A program made the position numbers and the translations under genes. From the NCBI GenBank assembly GCA_003169845.1, contig PNAG01000028.1, forward strand, positions 145,490 through 209,489: a DNA stretch of 64,000 bases. The letters run 5' to 3'. The notes under the pieces were generated by a model. The model was not told the DNA's origin. It saw only the letters and a program-made list of their open reading frames with translations, and did not search any database. This DNA is from Candidatus Dormiibacterota bacterium (GTDB taxonomy: Bacteria; Chloroflexota; Dormibacteria; Dormibacterales; Dormibacteraceae). This document shows, in pieces, positions 48,001 through 55,699 of the stretch (position 1 is its first letter; every line of letters starts with the position of its first letter).

Positions 48001-48168
48001 ATGCACTTCTTCATCTGCTTGTTCTTCCACCAAAAAGAGCGCGAGATACTGCTGAAGGGGATCCTGCCCGGTGGCATCGACGCGGTGGTGTTCTGCTGGC
48101 GCTGTGACCGTATGCGCGGGCGCGCCGTGCGCGTATTCAAGATGACGCCGAACGGCCTGCGCGCGTAG
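48001..48168 (+). CDS. small ORF with FCWRC motif, uncertain
   Basis: 55 residues from ATG 48001 (MHFFICLFF, ILLKGILPGGIDAVVFCWRCDRMRGRAVRVFKM). Third codon positions are very GC-rich, as in genuine genes here, and it has a CxxC-like FCWRC. It sits between the pterin dehydratase and a membrane glycosyltransferase gene on the opposite strand. No family recognised, and no ribosome binding site seen. The opposite-strand frame over the same bases is less convincing. Confidence 0.3.
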   Translation: MHFFICLFFHQKEREILLKGILPGGIDAVVFCWRCDRMRGRAVRVFKMTPNGLRA

Positions 48169-48186
48169 CGGCCCGAGCCTCCTGGC

Positions 48187-49506
48187 TCACTTCTCCAGGA
48201 CCACGGCCGGATACGCGGCCTGAAGTAAAGTGGCGCGCGGAAACTCCTGGGCGGCCAGGTCCCGCAGTGGCAGGTCGACGGCCCAGCTGACGACCACCAC
48301 CGCGTCGCAGCTGGCGAGCTGCTCCGGCCTGGTGACGACCGCAAAGTCTCTCGTGTAGGCCGACAGCACCTGTTCATCGATGTGGATGACGCAAACGCGC
48401 CCACCGGCGGCATGAATTCGCTCCACCGCTGCAGCCGCCTGCGGAAGCGCGAGCGGATCCTGGGTCCACCCTGGGACGAGCGTCGTCGCGGCCACGGCGG
48501 CTCCAGCCACGACGACCGGCGCAAGGACTCGCCAGCGGGCGATGGCGGCCGCCATCAAGTAGGCGCACGCCGGCACGAGGAAGACGAAGAAGCGTGGGTA
48601 GAGGTAGGCCGGTTGCAGTCCCAGCCACAGCACGGCGACGACCACCGCTACGACCGCGATCGCAGCCCACAGCCACCGTTCTGACCGCAGCGTCCACAGT
48701 CCGAGCGCCGCCGTCGACAGCCACAAGCCGAGGGGCAGCAGAACGGGCGCGCCGACCAGGAAGAAAACGAGGTCTCGCGGAAAGGTCGGGTAGAAGAGGC
48801 TCGGGGGATAGCCGTGCTGGAAAAGCTCCATGACCTGGATGTTCGCGTTGGCGGCGACTCCGATTGCAGCGGCCGAGATCCACACCGGAGCGAGCCGGCG
48901 GACCTGGGGCCACGATCCGCGTGTGGCTATCCATGCCACGTGCATGAGCAGCACCACGATTGCGAAGAGCTGCGCCGAGATGGCAAGACCCATCACCAGC
49001 GCGTACGCGACCAGTCGCCAGCGGGTCCACTTACCCGCGAGGAGGACTGTGGCCAGCACGCATCCGAGCGCTGCGAGGCTGTAGCCGCGGAGGTCGCGGC
49101 TGTTGTCGACGAACAGCGGATCTGTGGCGATGAACAACCCGGCGCAGATCCCCGCGGCCACGCCGAAGCGCCTGCTCAGCGCGCCGCTTGTCACACCGAC
49201 GGTCCCGCCGGCCGCCAGCACCGGCACGAGGCGGTACACGACCTCGGACCTGGACCCGGTCGCCGAATAGATCACATGGCTCAGCAACGAAAGCAGCACG
49301 TGGTCGTTGGAGGCCACGCCTTTGACGGGGACGGTCGGCAGGACCGTATGGAGGGCGAACGCGTCCCAAAGCGACGGCGTGGCAACAAAGTTCGCGAAGG
49401 TCGCCGCCGCGTCGTAGCCGTATGACCGGTTGGAGCCTATGAGGTAGAGGGCGGCGGTCGCGACGCCGAGAATCGCCCCGACGATCGCCGGCGCCCGATG
49501 GTGCAC
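48187..49506 (-). CDS. membrane glycosyltransferase (GT39/ArnT-like)
   Basis: About 439 residues from GTG 49506; a TTG at 49560 would extend it 18 residues into the neighbouring ABC gene. N-terminal helix then LIGSNRSYGYDAAATFANFVATPSLWDAF and, after another helix, DHVLLSLLSHVIYSATGSRSEVVYRLVPVLAAG, the first extracytoplasmic loop of the C-fold PMT/ArnT-like superfamily with the catalytic Asp area. Ten or more membrane segments follow and a soluble C-terminal part (VCVIHIDEQVLSAYTRDFAVVTRPEQL). Likely transfers a sugar from a lipid carrier to a surface acceptor; substrate unknown. Confidence 0.7.
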   Translation of the reverse strand: MHHRAPAIVGAILGVATAALYLIGSNRSYGYDAAATFANFVATPSLWDAFALHTVLPTVPVKGVASNDHVLLSLLSHVIYSATGSRSEVVYRLVPVLAAGGTVGVTSGALSRRFGVAAGICAGLFIATDPLFVDNSRDLRGYSLAALGCVLATVLLAGKWTRWRLVAYALVMGLAISAQLFAIVVLLMHVAWIATRGSWPQVRRLAPVWISAAAIGVAANANIQVMELFQHGYPPSLFYPTFPRDLVFFLVGAPVLLPLGLWLSTAALGLWTLRSERWLWAAIAVVAVVVAVLWLGLQPAYLYPRFFVFLVPACAYLMAAAIARWRVLAPVVVAGAAVAATTLVPGWTQDPLALPQAAAAVERIHAAGGRVCVIHIDEQVLSAYTRDFAVVTRPEQLASCDAVVVVSWAVDLPLRDLAAQEFPRATLLQAAYPAVVLEK

Positions 49507-49528
49507 GGCGGAACGATAGTGCTTTGAA

Positions 49529-51616
49529 CTAGCCCGGAGTGGCGATTTCCTCCGGGACAACGTCCTCGCCCGTGTACGCCGAGGCCTGCATCCTGAACAG
49601 GCGCGCGTAGCGCCCGTCCAGGCGCATCAGCTCTTCGTGAGTGCCCTCTTCCACAAGCCGACCGTGCTCCAGGAAGATGATTCGATCGGCTCGGCGCACG
49701 GTCGAGAAGCGGTGCGAGATGTACACAGCCGTACGACCCTCGGTCAGGGAGCGAAGCCGCTCGAAGAGGTCGTACTCCGCCTGCGCGTCGAGCGCTGAGG
49801 TCGGCTCGTCCAGCAGCAGGATCTTGACGTCACGCATGAATGCCCGCGCCAGCGCAACCTTCTGCCACTCGCCCCCTGAAAGGTTCACGCCGGCGTCAAA
49901 CCATTTGCCCAGCGCCGTGTCATAGCCTTCCGGGAGTTGCGAGATGAGGTCGTCGGCCCCCGCCTGCCGGCTCGCGTCAACGATCGCGTCGCGGTCGGCG
50001 ATCTGCGGTACGTTGCCCAGCCCGATGTTCTCCGACGCGGTCGCCTGGTAGTCAACGTAGTCCTGGAACATCGCTCCAATGTGCTCGCGCAGATCGTTTG
50101 GGTCGAAATCGCGCAGGTCGATGCCGTCGATGAGGATCCGGCCCTCGACAGGGTCGTAAAGCCTGCAGATGAGCTTGAACAGGGTCGTCTTTCCGGCCCC
50201 GTTGCGGCCGACCACGGCCAGGGTCTCGCCGGCCTTGATCGTGAAGCTCAGGTTGTTGAGCGCGGTCTTGTCGGCGCCTGTATAGGCAAACGAGACGTTC
50301 TCGAACCTGATCTCTCCCCGGATCGGATCGGGCATCGGGCGCGGGGCCGGCGCCAATGGCATCGAAGGCTCGGCGGCCATCAGCTCGAACAGGTTGTTCA
50401 GATACAGGTTGTGCTCGTACATGCCCGAGAAGCCGCTCAGGATGCCCTGGATCGAGCTCTGCACCGACTGAGCCGCGACCGTGTACAGCGTCAGGTCGCC
50501 GAGCGTGAGCCTCCCCGCGATTGCCTGCAGCGCCACATATAGATAAGTGAGCGACGTCGCGATCGTGCTCAGGTTGCCCCACGCGAATCCGGTCATGTAG
50601 CGGCTGACGACCTGCGACCGCTGGCTGCCGTAGAACCTGTCGGCGATCAGCCGGTAGCGGTCGATGAAGTACCCGCCCAGACCGAAGAGCTTCACCTCCT
50701 TGGCGAACGAGTCGGTCGTGACCAGGCTCACCAGGTAGTTCATCCGCCGCAATAGGCGTGAGCCCCAGCGCGCGATGTTGTAGCCGCGCCATCCGTATCG
50801 AGTGTCAGCGATAAAAGCCGGGATTGGCGACACCAACGCGAGCAGCGCCAGCAGCGGACTCACGCCGATCAACAGCGCGATCATCGTCATGAAAGTCAGG
50901 AGCGTCTGGACAAGTCCGAACGCGGTCGAGATCATAAGCACCGGCCGGTTGATGGAGTCGGTCTGGGCGCGACGGAGCAGGTCGTATGAGGCAGGGTCCT
51001 CGTAAAACTGCAGGTCGAGCGACGCGGCCTTCTTCATCACCATCAGCTGGATCCGCATCGCCACCGCGTTCTGCAGCAGCTGTTGGGTGATGTTGCGAAT
51101 CGTGCCCAGGAAGGCGGTGAGGGCGAACAGCGCCAGCTGGAGGATCGACAGAAAGACGATCGCGCCAACCGCCGTGAACACTGGGGTGTGCCATGGCCCG
51201 AGGGAACAGGCGGCGGCGGGCGGGGAGCACAGCGGCCACACCCGATCGGGTTGGTGGAAGCTGTGGACCGCGATGCCTTGCACGACAGCGTTGATGAGCA
51301 ACTTGGCCGTATATGCAGCGGCGGCCGGGATGACACCCGCAACCGCCGTGGTGATGAACAGCCCGAGGGTGGTCGCGGGACTCGCGTCCCAGACCAACCG
51401 CAGCACCCTCGGAAGGGCTGCGGATGTGCCCGTGACCGACTGTTTCAGGCTCTGCCAGCGCCCGCGCAGGTCCTTCGGGCCTTCCGGCAGCGGCGGCGCC
51501 TCCTGCGCCGGATCGCCGGTCAGGCCGCTGTTGGCCTGCCCGGTGTCAGGCTTCTTGCGGCGACCGCCCCACCAGTGCATCGTCGGCGGCCCGGCGCCGG
51601 GCGGCATCATCCCCAT
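49529..51616 (-). CDS. ABC exporter, fused permease and ATP-binding protein
   Basis: 695 residues: cytosolic N-terminal tail, six-helix ABC exporter core (TTLGLFITTAVAGVIPAAAAYTAKLLINAV and MIALLIGVSPLLALLALVSPI), and a C-terminal nucleotide-binding domain with Walker A VVGRNGAGKTTLFKL, signature NLSGGEWQKVALARAF, Walker B ILLLDEPTSALDAQ and H-loop VYISHRFSTVR. It acts as a homodimer or half-transporter exporting lipids, drugs or peptides. Four bases before the small DUF protein promoter, which is divergent. Confidence 0.93.
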   Translation of the reverse strand: MGMMPPGAGPPTMHWWGGRRKKPDTGQANSGLTGDPAQEAPPLPEGPKDLRGRWQSLKQSVTGTSAALPRVLRLVWDASPATTLGLFITTAVAGVIPAAAAYTAKLLINAVVQGIAVHSFHQPDRVWPLCSPPAAACSLGPWHTPVFTAVGAIVFLSILQLALFALTAFLGTIRNITQQLLQNAVAMRIQLMVMKKAASLDLQFYEDPASYDLLRRAQTDSINRPVLMISTAFGLVQTLLTFMTMIALLIGVSPLLALLALVSPIPAFIADTRYGWRGYNIARWGSRLLRRMNYLVSLVTTDSFAKEVKLFGLGGYFIDRYRLIADRFYGSQRSQVVSRYMTGFAWGNLSTIATSLTYLYVALQAIAGRLTLGDLTLYTVAAQSVQSSIQGILSGFSGMYEHNLYLNNLFELMAAEPSMPLAPAPRPMPDPIRGEIRFENVSFAYTGADKTALNNLSFTIKAGETLAVVGRNGAGKTTLFKLICRLYDPVEGRILIDGIDLRDFDPNDLREHIGAMFQDYVDYQATASENIGLGNVPQIADRDAIVDASRQAGADDLISQLPEGYDTALGKWFDAGVNLSGGEWQKVALARAFMRDVKILLLDEPTSALDAQAEYDLFERLRSLTEGRTAVYISHRFSTVRRADRIIFLEHGRLVEEGTHEELMRLDGRYARLFRMQASAYTGEDVVPEEIATPG

Positions 51617-51642
51617 CTCGTTGGGAGCTTACGAAACCTGAC

Positions 51643-51672
51643 TTGACGGCCTGGTCTGTTGCATCGTAATGT
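51643..51672 (+). promoter_or_regulatory. sigma70-type promoter for the 51680 gene
   Basis: TTGACG at 51643-51648, an 18-base spacer, and TAATGT at 51667-51672. Transcription would begin around 51679, giving a nearly leaderless message for the ATG at 51680. Confidence 0.5.
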
Positions 51673-51679
51673 TGTAATT

Positions 51680-52099
51680 ATGGATGAAAAAGAGTTCGGA
51701 TCGATCAAAGGTTGGTTTGCCGGTAGGCTCCCGGACGGCTGGTTCACGGGAACAGAGGTGACGCTCGAGGACGACCAGATCGTGGTCCTCGGAACGCTGC
51801 CCGAGCTCAAGGTCGGGTCGACGCCCGAGGAGAAGGAGGGCGCCGCGGCCGGCCGGATCGCTCGGTTCCGCGAGGAGACTCGCGGCGAGAGAATCGGCAT
51901 CGCCCAGGAGGCCGAGGAGCGCTTTCACAAGTACGTCACATGGGGCGCCAAGCTTGGTGGCGTGACCAAGCGATTCAACCCGGGCGGCGGCGGCGGTTCG
52001 AGCGCCGACCGGCGGGTGATGATCGGGCGGATGTGGCGGCGCCGCGGCCGGCACGCGCGCCAGGCTGAGTCGCAGCAGAATCAATCCCAGGTTTTTTAG
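51680..52099 (+). CDS. hypothetical protein with Gly-rich stretch and basic tail
   Basis: 139 residues from ATG 51680: MDEKEFGSIKGWFAGRLPDGWFTGTEVTLEDDQIVVLGTLPEL, then an amphipathic helix (REETRGERIGIAQEAEERFHKYVTWGAKLGGVTKRF), a Gly/Ser run and a highly basic C-terminus (MWRRRGRHARQAESQQNQ). The Gly run followed by an Arg-rich tail suggests nucleic acid or membrane-surface binding. Family not recognised. The leader is essentially absent. Confidence 0.6.
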   Translation: MDEKEFGSIKGWFAGRLPDGWFTGTEVTLEDDQIVVLGTLPELKVGSTPEEKEGAAAGRIARFREETRGERIGIAQEAEERFHKYVTWGAKLGGVTKRFNPGGGGGSSADRRVMIGRMWRRRGRHARQAESQQNQSQVF

Positions 52100-52124
52100 C
52101 CCCGAGGTTGCGGGCTTAAGCCCG

Positions 52125-52673
52125 TCACCCTGCCCCTCCCCCCGACGGGGGGAGGGGCCTTTCGGAGGCGGCTGAATACATGCTGCCCAGGTGGCGGCTC
52201 GGGATGGTCTGTAGGAGTCGCGTTCCCACGAACCCCGCCTGAGCCGCCATCCTTTCCCACCTCGGGTACGAGAACGGGTGCGGCACCCACGGGTTGCCAT
52301 GGTCGGTTCCATACTCGACGACGATCAGCTTTCCTCCCGGGCGCAGCATTTTTCTCACCGACTCCAGCACAGGCGCCTTGTCCCGCACGAAATGAAGCGA
52401 GTTGGCCATCACAATGCCGTCCAGGTTCGAAAGACCCAGCTCGCGGGTGAAGTCCCCCATCTTTGTCTCGACCACCAGACCGGGGAACCTCTCGCTCTCG
52501 AGATTCCGCAGCGCGCCGGCGTCGCGGTCGACCGCGGTGATGTGCGCACCCGGGCTGAGCAGGCCCGCGAGGGCGCGCGTGAAAGCCCCTTCGCCGGCGC
52601 CGAGGTCGGCCCAGCGTCCCCCATGTTCGGTGACCCCGCCCTCGATGAGAGCCACCAGGTCGGCATGATTCAC
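52125..52673 (-). CDS. SAM-dependent methyltransferase
   Basis: 182 residues, class I methyltransferase: VTEHGGRWADLGAGEGAFTRAL (motif I), ITAVDRDAGAL, LDGIVMANSLHFVRDKAPVLES (motif II/III region), RPGGKLIVVEYG. Methylates a small molecule or protein; acceptor unknown. The C-terminal PLPPSGGGAG is encoded by a C-rich palindromic repeat. Start codon overlaps the LLM gene end by four bases (ATGA), so the two are coupled. Confidence 0.85.
   Translation of the reverse strand: MNHADLVALIEGGVTEHGGRWADLGAGEGAFTRALAGLLSPGAHITAVDRDAGALRNLESERFPGLVVETKMGDFTRELGLSNLDGIVMANSLHFVRDKAPVLESVRKMLRPGGKLIVVEYGTDHGNPWVPHPFSYPRWERMAAQAGFVGTRLLQTIPSRHLGSMYSAASERPLPPSGGGAG
52132..52158. repeat. C-rich palindromic repeat, copy 7 (within methyltransferase 3' end)
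   Basis: Perfect 12-base arms gcccctcccccc / ggggggaggggc around gac. It overlaps the last residues of the methyltransferase gene and supplies its C-terminal tail. Confidence 0.8.
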
Positions 52674-53509
52674 CGCGCTTTGGCGACCGCCTCGCGCACC
52701 GCCGGCATGACGTCGGATGCAAACCAGCGCAGCGCTTCCGGGTCCTCGAGGCCTCCAATCACAAAGGTGTCCATGCCGTGCTCGAGCGTCAGCGCGGTGA
52801 ACTGCTCTGTAGGAACATCGGCGCCGGCATTGAGGATGCGGCGAATCGAGCGCGGATCGCGGCCGGCCGCACCGGCTGCGTCGTCGATGCGCCGGTTTCC
52901 TTCGAGCAGATCAGCCGGTTGTACGTATCCGAGCGAGGGCACCCATCCATCGGCCGCCCGCCCGACCAGGGACAGCATTCGGGGTTTGTACGCGCCGAGC
53001 CAGATCCCGATGGGATGCGCCGGCGCCGGCCCGGTGTGCACTCCGGCCAGCTGGTAGTGCTTGCCTTCGAAGCGGACCCCTCGCTCTCCGCTCCACATCA
53101 GGCGGATCACCTGGATGGCCTCCTCCAGCGCCTCGACGGACTCGCCACGTGTGAGCATCGGCCCGCCGATCGCGTTGATGGCCTCGAAGCTTCCGCCCGC
53201 GCCAAGACCGAGCTCAAGTCGACCGCCGCTGAGCAGGTCGAGTGTGGCGGCGGCCTTGGCGAGGATCGCAGGCGGGCGGAGCGGGAGGTTGGCGACGTCC
53301 GGGAAGACATGGACCCGCGTGGTCCGCATCGCCATCGCCGTGAGCAGCGTCCAGGTGTCGAGGAACCGGTGCTGGTACGGATGGTCCTGCACGCCGACCA
53401 GGTCAAAGCCCAGCTCGTCGGCCAGCACCGCCACCGTGAGCGGCTGCTCGGGCCGTGGGGCGGCAGGCGTGACGAAGACGCCGAAGCGGACCGGGTGCCC
53501 GTAATCCAT
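52670..53509 (-). CDS. LLM class F420-dependent oxidoreductase
   Basis: 279 residues. N-terminal VRFGVFVTPAAPRPEQPLTVAVLADELGFDLVGVQDHPY, then DVANLPLRPPAILAKAAATLDLLSGGRLELGLGAG, and IGIWLGAYKPRMLSLVGRAADGWVPS, the TIM-barrel pattern of the F420-dependent luciferase-like monooxygenase class. Substrate unknown. Four-base overlap with the downstream methyltransferase gene; the two may modify the same compound (inference). Confidence 0.88.
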   Translation of the reverse strand: MDYGHPVRFGVFVTPAAPRPEQPLTVAVLADELGFDLVGVQDHPYQHRFLDTWTLLTAMAMRTTRVHVFPDVANLPLRPPAILAKAAATLDLLSGGRLELGLGAGGSFEAINAIGGPMLTRGESVEALEEAIQVIRLMWSGERGVRFEGKHYQLAGVHTGPAPAHPIGIWLGAYKPRMLSLVGRAADGWVPSLGYVQPADLLEGNRRIDDAAGAAGRDPRSIRRILNAGADVPTEQFTALTLEHGMDTFVIGGLEDPEALRWFASDVMPAVREAVAKAR

Positions 53510-53538
53510 CTCCTTTTAGAAGGGTCGAATGGGCGGCG

Positions 53539-53796
53539 CTATTTCCCTTTGCGATGGAAGAGGAGGCGCCAGATCAGCAGCAGGATCAGCGCGCCGACGA
53601 ACGCGATCACGATCTGACCGAAGATGCCGAACCCGATCGAGATGTTCAGCAGCCCGGCAAGCCAGCCGCCAAAGATTGCGCCCAGAATGCCGATCACGAT
53701 GTCCCAGAACCAACCCCGACCCTTGCCCGTGACCACGCGGCTCGCCAGGAATCCCGCGATCAATCCGACGAGGATGAAAATAAGGATGTTTCCCAC
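53539..53796 (-). CDS. GlsB/YeaQ/YmgE family small membrane protein
   Basis: 85 residues from GTG 53796: NILIFILVGLIAGFLASRVVTGKGRGWFWDIVIGILGAIFGGWLAGLLNISIGFGIFGQIVIAFVGALILLLIW, three transmembrane helices with Gly-zipper spacing and a basic C-terminus. This is the transglycosylase-associated/GlsB family linked to general stress. An upstream in-frame extension is not convincing. Divergent from the ferritin-like gene, sharing 56 bases. Confidence 0.85.
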   Translation of the reverse strand: MGNILIFILVGLIAGFLASRVVTGKGRGWFWDIVIGILGAIFGGWLAGLLNISIGFGIFGQIVIAFVGALILLLIWRLLFHRKGK

Positions 53797-53852
53797 TGCC
53801 TTATTTAATCCGACTTGCTCTCTTTCCTTGCTTGCAAGCACAATGGGGTGAA

Positions 53853-54173
53853 ATGACAACCGAGCAGTACCACGAACCGCCGGGTGAGCTGAGCCAGGAG
53901 AACAGGACCTTCGCGCGCGTCGTCGCATCTTTGCAGGAGGAGGCGGAGGCCATCGGGTGGTACGAGCAGCGAATCTCGCTCGAGCGCGATGCCCAGGCCA
54001 AGGCGATCATGAGCGACGCTCAGCAGGAGGAGTTCAAGCACTTCGCGATGGCGCTGGAGTTCCTCTCCCGCCGCAAGCCGAAGTGGCGCGCTGTGCTCAA
54101 AGAGGTGTTGTTTCAGGACGGCGACATCGTCGAGCACGGGGAAGAAGGCGAAGAGGCCGAGAAGAAGGCCTAG
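53853..54173 (+). CDS. encapsulated-ferritin-like protein (EncFtn family), no shell gene adjacent
   Basis: 106 residues from ATG 53853 (ribosome binding site ggggtg). Two long helices carry the family's signature: FARVVASLQEEAEAIGWYEQRISLERDAQAKAIMSDAQQEEFKHFAMALEFLSRRKPKWRAVLKEVLF. By comparison with what I recall of encapsulin-associated ferritins, Glu in EEAEAIGWY and the EExxxH of QQEEFKHF would form the ferroxidase site. Such proteins oxidise Fe2+ and load iron into encapsulin shells, usually with a C-terminal targeting peptide and an adjacent shell gene. Here the tail is acidic (HGEEGEEAEKKA) and no shell gene lies in the window. Confidence 0.8.
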   Translation: MTTEQYHEPPGELSQENRTFARVVASLQEEAEAIGWYEQRISLERDAQAKAIMSDAQQEEFKHFAMALEFLSRRKPKWRAVLKEVLFQDGDIVEHGEEGEEAEKKA

Positions 54174-54192
54174 CGATCAAGGAGGAGAAGTG

Positions 54193-55050
54193 ATGCGGGT
54201 AGCAATCCTCGGGACCGGAAAGATGGGCGGCGCGATGGCGCGGCGCCTCGAGTCGCACGGCCACCAGCTGACGCTGTGGAACCGGACCCGCGAGCGAGCG
54301 GAGGCCTTGGGCGTCGGTCGGGTCGCGTCGACCCCCGCCGGCGCGGCCGAGAGCGCCGAGGTCGTGATCTCGATCCTGACCGACGCCGACGCTGTTCGAG
54401 CGGCATACCTCGGGGAGGGCGGCGCCGCAAAGGCGGCCAAGGGCCAGGTTTTCGTCGAGATGAGCACCGCCGGCCCGGGTATCACCACCGAGATCGCACC
54501 CCACATAGAGAAGGCGGGTGCGCGTCTGCTGGAGGCGCCGGTGCTGGGAAGCATCGGCGCTATCGAGGCCGGCAAGCTGGTCATCCTGGCCGCAGGCGAC
54601 AGGGATGCCATCGAGCGCGCTCGTCCTGTGCTCGAGGTTCTCGGTGAGGTCCGCGTGGTGGGCGACCTTGGCAGCGCCGCGTCGCTGAAGCTCGTCGCGA
54701 ACAGCATGATCGCCGGCGTCAACGCACTCGCCGCGGAGCTGCAGTCAGCCGGAACGGCAGCGGGGTTGGAAGCCGAGGACGTCTTTTCGGTGCTCAGCCG
54801 CGTCGCGCCTGTTTTGATCCCGCGTAAGGCCGGCTTCATCGAGCACCGCTACGAGCCGGTCACGTTCGCGCTTCGCGATGCAGTGAAGGACCTGCGCCTT
54901 GCTTCCAAGCTCTTCAAGCGAACCGGAGCCACGACGCCACTCAGCGCGAAGACCAAGGAGCTTTACGAGAAGGCGGCCGAGTCCGCAGGCGAGCTGGACA
55001 TGTCGGCGATCTCGACGCTCTACGACAGGTCGCCCGGGAAGCGAGCTTAG
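54193..55050 (+). CDS. 3-hydroxyisobutyrate dehydrogenase-like NAD(P)-dependent reductase
   Basis: 285 residues from ATG 54193, six bases after ggagga. Rossmann fold start MRVAILGTGKMGGAMARRLESHGHQLTLWNRT, the family's substrate motif EMSTAGPGIT, GAPVLGS-type loop (APVLGSIGAIEAGKLVILAAGD), and the catalytic Lys in AASLKLVANSMIAG. Beta-hydroxyacid dehydrogenase family (HIBADH/tartronate semialdehyde reductase/GHB-like). Substrate unknown. Nineteen bases downstream of the ferritin-like gene in the same orientation, so probably one transcript. Confidence 0.87.
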   Translation: MRVAILGTGKMGGAMARRLESHGHQLTLWNRTRERAEALGVGRVASTPAGAAESAEVVISILTDADAVRAAYLGEGGAAKAAKGQVFVEMSTAGPGITTEIAPHIEKAGARLLEAPVLGSIGAIEAGKLVILAAGDRDAIERARPVLEVLGEVRVVGDLGSAASLKLVANSMIAGVNALAAELQSAGTAAGLEAEDVFSVLSRVAPVLIPRKAGFIEHRYEPVTFALRDAVKDLRLASKLFKRTGATTPLSAKTKELYEKAAESAGELDMSAISTLYDRSPGKRA

Positions 55051-55676
55051 ACTCCCTCGACGATCTCTCGGACCGAGTCGATCTCGTCCTTGTTCACCGT
55101 GTGGCCCATCCCAGGGTAAAGACGCATGGTCACCTTCGCGCCCGTTCGCTCCAGGACCTCGGCCGCTTCTATGACGCGGTCTTTCCGGATGTGGGGGTCG
55201 ACGTCGCTGCAGCCGAGGAATGCGGGTGTGCCTTCGAAGTCGCCCGGATAGTCGCGGGGGGTGCCGTCGGGACCGATCAGTCCGCCGCTCAGGGCCACGA
55301 CCCCGCCGTAGTGGCGAGCGTGGCGAGCCGCGAACTCGAGCGTGAGGCAGGCTCCCTGGGAAAAGCCGAGCAGGATGACACGCTGCGCCGGGATTGTCTC
55401 CTCGACCCTGGCCAGGAGGTTTTCCAGGACCTCGAGCGCCGAGCTCAGGTATGGCTCGTTCGACTCGATTGGAGCGGTGAACGGATTCGGGTACCAGGCG
55501 TTGCCGGCTGCTTGAGGTGCGAGGTAGGCGAAGCCGGGGTGCGTGAGCTCGGCAGCCACGGTCATGATGTCCTCGGCGGTCGCGCCTCTGCCATGAACCA
55601 GGATCATCGCCGCTCGGGCTTTGCCAAGCGGCTCGCCCGCATCGAGCACACGCATTCCCTTGTGTGGTGCGATCAC
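55047..55676 (-). CDS. phospholipase/carboxylesterase family protein
   Basis: 209-residue alpha/beta hydrolase: AAMILVHGRGATAEDIM, VILLGFSQGACLTLEFAAR with nucleophile Ser, GVVALSGGLIGPDG, Asp in FLGCSDVDPHI, and His in PGMGHTVNKDEI. This is the acyl-protein-thioesterase-like/carboxylesterase family. It cleaves small esters; substrate unknown. Its 3' end overlaps the convergent dehydrogenase gene by four bases. Confidence 0.88.
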   Translation of the reverse strand: MIAPHKGMRVLDAGEPLGKARAAMILVHGRGATAEDIMTVAAELTHPGFAYLAPQAAGNAWYPNPFTAPIESNEPYLSSALEVLENLLARVEETIPAQRVILLGFSQGACLTLEFAARHARHYGGVVALSGGLIGPDGTPRDYPGDFEGTPAFLGCSDVDPHIRKDRVIEAAEVLERTGAKVTMRLYPGMGHTVNKDEIDSVREIVEGV

Positions 55677-55699
55677 CGAGTTCGTAGTATGACCAGGCC

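Noticed and set aside
53539-54200. Encapsulin shell gene near the ferritin-like gene
   Set aside because: Neither neighbour nor any other gene in the window has a recognisable HK97-fold shell sequence.
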